Origin: Clostridiaceae bacterium
Lineage (GTDB): Bacteria; Bacillota; Clostridia; Tissierellales; Sporanaerobacteraceae
Length of the DNA: 64,000 nucleotides
Assembly (NCBI GenBank): GCA_019391515.1
Contig: JAHXQP010000025.1
Location: forward strand, 301,412-365,411
Direction of reading: 5' to 3'
The notes beneath the pieces were generated by a model. That model searched no databases. It had not been told where the DNA came from and saw nothing but the letters and a program-made list of their open reading frames with translations. Made by a program: the position numbers and the translations under genes. The stretch's first letter is position 1, and each line of letters opens with the position of its first letter. Below are positions 59,895 to 64,000 of this stretch, one piece after another.

Positions 59895-60584
59895 CTACCA
59901 AGTCTTTACCATAGAATATCCCTGTCCCCTTTTGGTCTTGATACTATCATATATACCTATAGCCTCTAATCTTCTCCTAAGCCTGCCAATATTAACTGAT
60001 AGGGTATTATCATCTACAAAGTTCATATCGTCCCAGAGCTCTTCTAAAAGGGTTTCCCTAGAAACTATATTTCCTAGGTTTGTCATTAAAATATGGAGTA
60101 GTGCAAACTCTTTCTTACTCAACTCAACTTTACTATCTTGCCATTCAACTATATTTTGAGACTTGTGTAGATAAACCCCGTCTACTTCATATATATCTAC
60201 TGAATCATTTTCTGCGTATTCACCATAGGTTCTTCTAATGACTCCTTTAACTTTTGCCAACAATAAATCAAAAGAAAAGGGCTTTATAATATAGTCATCC
60301 CCACCATTTTCTATGGCCATAACTTGATCCATATCCGAAAATCTTGCAGAAATAAATATAATGGGTACTTTTGATATGCTCCTTATTTCTCTACACCAAA
60401 AAAACCCATCATAATTAGGTAGGTTTATATCTAAAAGTACTAAATGAGGTTCTTCCTTTATAAATTCACCTTTAATGTCAGAGTAATCTTCTACTATAAC
60501 TACATCATAGCCATATCTTTTCAATCTATCTTCCATGAGTTTTAAAATTTTTTCATCATCTTCAACTACGAAAATTTTATACAT
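59895..60584 (-). CDS. BceR-like OmpR-family response regulator
   Basis: A 229-aa regulator. The receiver domain carries the acidic pair EDD (8-10), phospho-acceptor Asp in LVLLDINLP (near 52) and the conserved Lys in DYIIKPFSF. The winged-helix output domain ends GRLRRRLEAIGIYDSIKTKR. It would activate the transporter genes downstream. First gene of the module. Confidence 0.94.
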   Translation of the reverse strand: MYKIFVVEDDEKILKLMEDRLKRYGYDVVIVEDYSDIKGEFIKEEPHLVLLDINLPNYDGFFWCREIRSISKVPIIFISARFSDMDQVMAIENGGDDYIIKPFSFDLLLAKVKGVIRRTYGEYAENDSVDIYEVDGVYLHKSQNIVEWQDSKVELSKKEFALLHILMTNLGNIVSRETLLEELWDDMNFVDDNTLSVNIGRLRRRLEAIGIYDSIKTKRGQGYSMVKTW

Positions 60585-60595
60585 CTATTTCACCC

Positions 60596-61486
60596 TTATT
60601 TTTTCTTTTTTCCAATTCCAAGCTCCCTAGCATAGTAAAAAAGGTATTGTTGTGCAAATCCTGCCAGTTTTCCAAATTTCTTATTGGCATATATAGAAAT
60701 ATCTTTAAGCTTTGTGTCCTCATCTAAATAAAAATATTCCATAACTCTTTTAACCCAAACATCTACAGGAAAAGCATCATCTTTGTTAATAGCAAATAGT
60801 AATATACATTCAGAAACTTTGGGTCCTACTCCTGGAAGCTTCATTAGCACGTCTTTAGCTTCATTGGTTGACATTTTAAATAATTTGTCTATATCTATCT
60901 CTTTTTTAACTATCATCTTTGAACTATTTATTATATATTTAGCTCTATATCCTACTTTTCCATTTTCCTCTAGCTCCTTTTCATATACATTAGCTAACAC
61001 TTCTGCTCTTGGAAATGAAAAGTATTCCTTACCATTATACGCACCTATAGGCTCACCATATTTTTTGCTAATTAATTCAATAGATTTTTTAATCCTTGGT
61101 ATTTGATTATTAGCTGATATTATAAAAGAAATAATAGTTTCAAAGGGGTCTTGATTTAAAATTCTTATACCTTCTCCAAATCCAATAGCTTTTTTTAATA
61201 TTGGATCATTTGATAACTCTTTTTTTATATTACCATAATCTCTTCCCAAATCAAAATAGTCATACCATCTTTGTTTAAAATCTTCTATATTTGTATTAGA
61301 AAGTATTATATCTTGACCTTCTTTTCTAACATTTATTATCTTAGAATTATGTATAGCTGTGTAAGAGCTATCTTCCTCTACCTGCCATCTAAAAGCTTGA
61401 CCACATTCAAATATATGCTTTGGCTCAAAATCCTTTATATCTTTTATTATTATTTTATCTTCTTTTTCTATAATATTATAATTCAT
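60596..61486 (-). CDS. OGG1-like 8-oxoguanine DNA glycosylase/AP lyase
   Basis: A 296-aa HhH-GPD glycosylase with the N-terminal OGG domain (HIFECGQAFRWQVEEDSSY near residue 25) and a helical domain with SANNQIPRIKKSIELI. The hairpin-helix-hairpin LPGVGPKVSECILLF supplies the Lys nucleophile, and PVDVWVKR the catalytic Asp. It removes oxidised guanine. It lies 11 bases upstream of the response regulator gene on the same strand, so the two may share a transcript. Confidence 0.9.
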   Translation of the reverse strand: MNYNIIEKEDKIIIKDIKDFEPKHIFECGQAFRWQVEEDSSYTAIHNSKIINVRKEGQDIILSNTNIEDFKQRWYDYFDLGRDYGNIKKELSNDPILKKAIGFGEGIRILNQDPFETIISFIISANNQIPRIKKSIELISKKYGEPIGAYNGKEYFSFPRAEVLANVYEKELEENGKVGYRAKYIINSSKMIVKKEIDIDKLFKMSTNEAKDVLMKLPGVGPKVSECILLFAINKDDAFPVDVWVKRVMEYFYLDEDTKLKDISIYANKKFGKLAGFAQQYLFYYARELGIGKKKK

Positions 61487-61626
61487 ATTATTGCTCCTTT
61501 CTTTATGCTACTTTTATTATACCCATAAGTAAGCTTCAATAAATTATTTTCTACTTTTATACATGGATATAGTATGGTAAAATAAAATGATATTATGTCA
61601 AATTTAAAGAATTGAGGTGATTTTTT

Positions 61627-62538
61627 ATGTTACTTGAATTGAAAAATATTCAAAAAAGTTTTTCAAATACTAAAGTTTTACATGGGGTATCTTTTTCTAT
61701 AAATAGTGGTAAAGCTTTAGGTTTCTTAGGTAGAAATGGTGCTGGAAAAACTACAACCATAAGAATCCTTATGGGATTATTTGATTGCGATAAAGGAGAA
61801 ATTCTTTTAGATGGAAAACCCTTTAATCCTAAAGAATATTCTATAGGATATCTTCCAGAAGAAAGAGGTCTATACCCGAAGCAAAAAATATTGGAGCAAC
61901 TGATATACTTTGGTGAACTAAGGGGATTAAACAATAAACAAGCTAAAAAAAATGCATTGTATTGGTTAGAAAGGCTTGGTGTATTAGAGTATAAAGATAA
62001 AAAATTAGAAACCCTTTCTAAAGGTAATCAACAAAAAGTACAAATTGCAGAAACCTTACTTTGTAATCCAGATATAGTTATATTAGATGAACCTTTTAGT
62101 GGATTAGACCCTGTTAATTCACAGATATTAAAAGAAATAATAAGAGATTTAATATCTAAAGACAAGTTGGTTATATTCTCTAGCCATCAAATGGCATATG
62201 TAGAAGAATTCTGTGAGGAGATTGCCCTAATAAATAAAGGAAATATAGTTTTAACTGGCAATTTGGATTCTATAAAAAAAGAATATGGTAAAAATAGAAT
62301 TTCCTTAGATTCTGCTAATTATAGTACTGACGAGTTAAATAATATTCTATCTAATAAAATTAAAGATATTAAAATAGTTGATATTAAAAACAAAGACATT
62401 ATAATTGAACTGCTAAATGGAAAAACAAAAAATCAACTAATAAATAATCTATTATCTATAGGCATTGATATTGAAAAGTTTTCAATATATGAACCAACTT
62501 TAACTGATATCTTTATACAAAAGGCAGGTGAAAATTGA
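61627..62538 (+). CDS. NatA-like ABC exporter ATPase
   Basis: A 303-aa ATPase with Walker A GRNGAGKTT (near residue 37), the PEERGLYP Q-loop region typical of NatA-type proteins, signature LSKGNQQKVQIAETL, Walker B IVILDEPFSGLD and a DUF4162-like C-terminal domain. GAGGTG precedes the ATG. It overlaps the permease gene by four bases. Confidence 0.93.
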   Translation: MLLELKNIQKSFSNTKVLHGVSFSINSGKALGFLGRNGAGKTTTIRILMGLFDCDKGEILLDGKPFNPKEYSIGYLPEERGLYPKQKILEQLIYFGELRGLNNKQAKKNALYWLERLGVLEYKDKKLETLSKGNQQKVQIAETLLCNPDIVILDEPFSGLDPVNSQILKEIIRDLISKDKLVIFSSHQMAYVEEFCEEIALINKGNIVLTGNLDSIKKEYGKNRISLDSANYSTDELNNILSNKIKDIKIVDIKNKDIIIELLNGKTKNQLINNLLSIGIDIEKFSIYEPTLTDIFIQKAGEN

Positions 62539-63773
62539 TGAAAAATTTTTTTATAGTCCTTAAATTTGAGCTGTCTAGCCTTATTAAGAAAAAGGCTTTT
62601 TTGATATCTACTGCTATTATAGCTTTATTAATAATAGTAGGTTTAACTATTCCTACTATTAAAAATGCTTTTACTAATACGGCAGTTGATACAAATGAAA
62701 AGCAAGATGAAAATATTGATAAGATTAATTATGGAGTAATAATTGAAAATGACTCGGTAAAATTATCTGATTTAAAAATCCAACTTCCAAATGATAATAT
62801 TATTGCTGCTAAAAATAAAAAAGAATTAAATAATTTAGTAATCTCCGATGATGTGGAAGCTGGATTTATAATTAAATCTCCTACAAAATACGAATATCTA
62901 GTTAAAAACACTAGTATTACCGATGACAATTCCTTTATAATGGATAATGTCCTATTAAATATATATAGAAATGAAAATCTTAAGGAAAAGAATATAGATG
63001 CCAATATAGTAAGTGAAATCTATAATGTTCCAGCTGAGCATGATACAGAGGTTCTAGGTAAAGATAGCATGAAGAATTATATATATACCTATGCTTTGGT
63101 ATTTGCATTATATTTTATTATAATTATGTATGGTCAATTGATTGCAACTTCCATAGCCAGTGAAAAGAGTAATCGTACTATGGAAATTTTAATTACCAGT
63201 ACAAATACAAAACATCTCATATTTGGAAAAGTAATTGCTGGTGCAATAGCTGGGATATTACAATTTGGAATAATACTAGCAACTGCTGGTATATCCTATA
63301 AATTAAATGCTAATGCTTGGAATCACAAATTAGATTTTATATTTAATATACCTTCAAATGTATTGATTACATTTTCTATATTTGGTATATTAGGATATCT
63401 ATTTTATTTATTTGCCTATGGAACTATCGGAGCTCTAGTATCAAAAACTGAAGATGTAAATACTAGTTCAACACCAATTACAATTATATTTATATTAGCC
63501 TTTTTTGTATCCATATTTAGTATGCAGACACCTGATAGTATGATTCTTAAAATTGCTTCTTTCGTTCCTCTTAGTTCTTTCATGGCTATGTTTATAAGGG
63601 TATCAATGGGAAATGTGTCACATCTTCATATAGCAATTTCTTTAATTCTTTTAGCTGGAACTACTGGAATTGTTGGTATTTTAGGAGCTAAAATATATGA
63701 ACTAGGATCCCTAATGTATGGAAACCCTGTTAAACTTAAAACTGCTATTAAGTTATTAAAACAAAATAAATAA
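62535..63773 (+). CDS. NatB-like ABC-2 permease
   Basis: A 412-aa ABC-2 type permease with a first helix (about 18-38), a large outside domain (about 45-170) and five more helices. Its phrase SEKSNRTMEILITSTNTKHL after helix 2 is typical of NatB/YhaP-like exporters. It forms a Na+ or drug exporter with the upstream ATPase; the substrate is uncertain. The gene ends 23 bases before an insertion element. Confidence 0.9.
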   Translation: MMKNFFIVLKFELSSLIKKKAFLISTAIIALLIIVGLTIPTIKNAFTNTAVDTNEKQDENIDKINYGVIIENDSVKLSDLKIQLPNDNIIAAKNKKELNNLVISDDVEAGFIIKSPTKYEYLVKNTSITDDNSFIMDNVLLNIYRNENLKEKNIDANIVSEIYNVPAEHDTEVLGKDSMKNYIYTYALVFALYFIIIMYGQLIATSIASEKSNRTMEILITSTNTKHLIFGKVIAGAIAGILQFGIILATAGISYKLNANAWNHKLDFIFNIPSNVLITFSIFGILGYLFYLFAYGTIGALVSKTEDVNTSSTPITIIFILAFFVSIFSMQTPDSMILKIASFVPLSSFMAMFIRVSMGNVSHLHIAISLILLAGTTGIVGILGAKIYELGSLMYGNPVKLKTAIKLLKQNK

Positions 63774-63796
63774 TATAATAAAAAAACTGGTCAAAA

Positions 63797-64000
63797 TGAA
63801 CTGACCCATGTCAAGTAGACAAATAAATTAATTAAATATTAGGCATATTAGGATGCATGGTTTCGATATTCTAGAGGAGCCATGCATCCTAGTCTTTTTT
63901 GAAATCTTTTTTCGTTGTAAAATTTTATATATTCAACTATTTTTTGCCTTAATTCTTCAAGTGTTTCAAACTTTTTCCCGCAAAACATTTCAGTTTTTAG
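63797..64000 (-). mobile_element. IS3-family element, right end, partial
   Basis: The terminal sequence TGAACTGACCCATGTCAAGT at 63797 resembles the end of the degenerate element at 19530 (TGAACATGCCCCTGTCAAGT). Inside it lies the C-terminal part of an orfB transposase on the minus strand. The rest of the element lies beyond the window. Confidence 0.85.
63848..64000 (-). CDS. IS3-family orfB transposase, C-terminal part (partial)
   Basis: The minus strand reads KTEMFCGKKFETLEELRQKI, VEYIKFYNEKRFQKRLGC and MAPLEYRNHAS, then a stop at 63848. This is the final integrase-core block of IS3/IS150-type OrfB proteins (after the catalytic Glu). The frame is open to the window edge, so the copy may be intact. 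It differs in sequence from the dead orfB at 18605-19446. Confidence 0.88.
   Translation of the reverse strand, partial: LKTEMFCGKKFETLEELRQKIVEYIKFYNEKRFQKRLGCMAPLEYRNHAS

Overview
The window is low-GC DNA (AT-rich intergenic regions, strong AGGAGG-type ribosome binding sites, frequent TTG and GTG starts) from an anaerobic Firmicute. 4-Hydroxybutyryl-CoA dehydratase, a sigma-54-controlled oligopeptide uptake operon, Bce-type and MMPL exporters and a CIRCE-controlled groESL operon suggest an amino-acid- or peptide-fermenting clostridium, perhaps of the Tissierellales. That placement is inference. No rRNA or tRNA genes were seen. Most genes lie on the minus strand.

Layout: 1-835 holds a transposase remnant and a REP-like inverted repeat. 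836-4956 (minus) is a cobalamin-riboswitch operon: a methyltransferase followed by a corrinoid/iron-type ABC importer. 4997-8654 is a patch of small genes: decayed and unknown short genes, an XRE regulator with a CPBP-type membrane protease, a MerR regulator with a 19-bp-spacer promoter, and a small membrane protein. 9050-12488 carries a saccharopine-dehydrogenase-like protein, a NuoE-like [2Fe-2S] protein and an iron-type alcohol dehydrogenase. 12521-18244 (minus) is a compact sortase-B surface/pilus locus: VWA adhesin, 90-aa protein, signal-peptidase homologue lacking both catalytic residues, isopeptide-type pilin, sortase. It lies behind a c-di-GMP-I riboswitch and terminator. 18350-19530 is a dead IS3-family element sitting in the loop of a terminator hairpin.

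19679-26136 (minus) is a 4-hydroxybutyrate cluster: AbfD, NifU-like protein, CoA-transferase, permease and a small CGGC protein. It has a clear -24/-12 promoter and its sigma-54 activator is next door. 26467-36067 contains an XRE/DUF2975 pair, a three-repeat Ltp-like protein, a BNR-repeat membrane protein, an MMPL exporter with its TetR regulator, an AbiEii remnant, an RlaP-type nucleotidyltransferase behind a frameshifted gene, and two families of dispersed hairpin repeats. 36106-38861 is guaB-guaA; this GuaA has lost most of its glutaminase domain. 39133-41879 is an ECF sigma, anti-sigma and membrane-protein operon. 41976-43550 has a NlpC/P60-like enzyme and a polysaccharide deacetylase.

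43685-53568 (minus) is a sigma-54-dependent oppABCDF operon followed by two amidohydrolase paralogues, one without metal-binding histidines. 53757-55781 is groES-groEL under CIRCE. 56012-60584 is a BceRS-BceAB type module, followed by an OGG1-like glycosylase. 61627-63773 (plus) is a NatAB-like ABC exporter. The window ends inside another IS3-family element.

The main threads are regulated nutrient capture (corrinoids by riboswitch; 4-hydroxybutyrate and peptides by sigma-54 activators), c-di-GMP-controlled surface display, and envelope-stress and export systems. Between these blocks lie scraps of mobile elements and a covarying terminator family.
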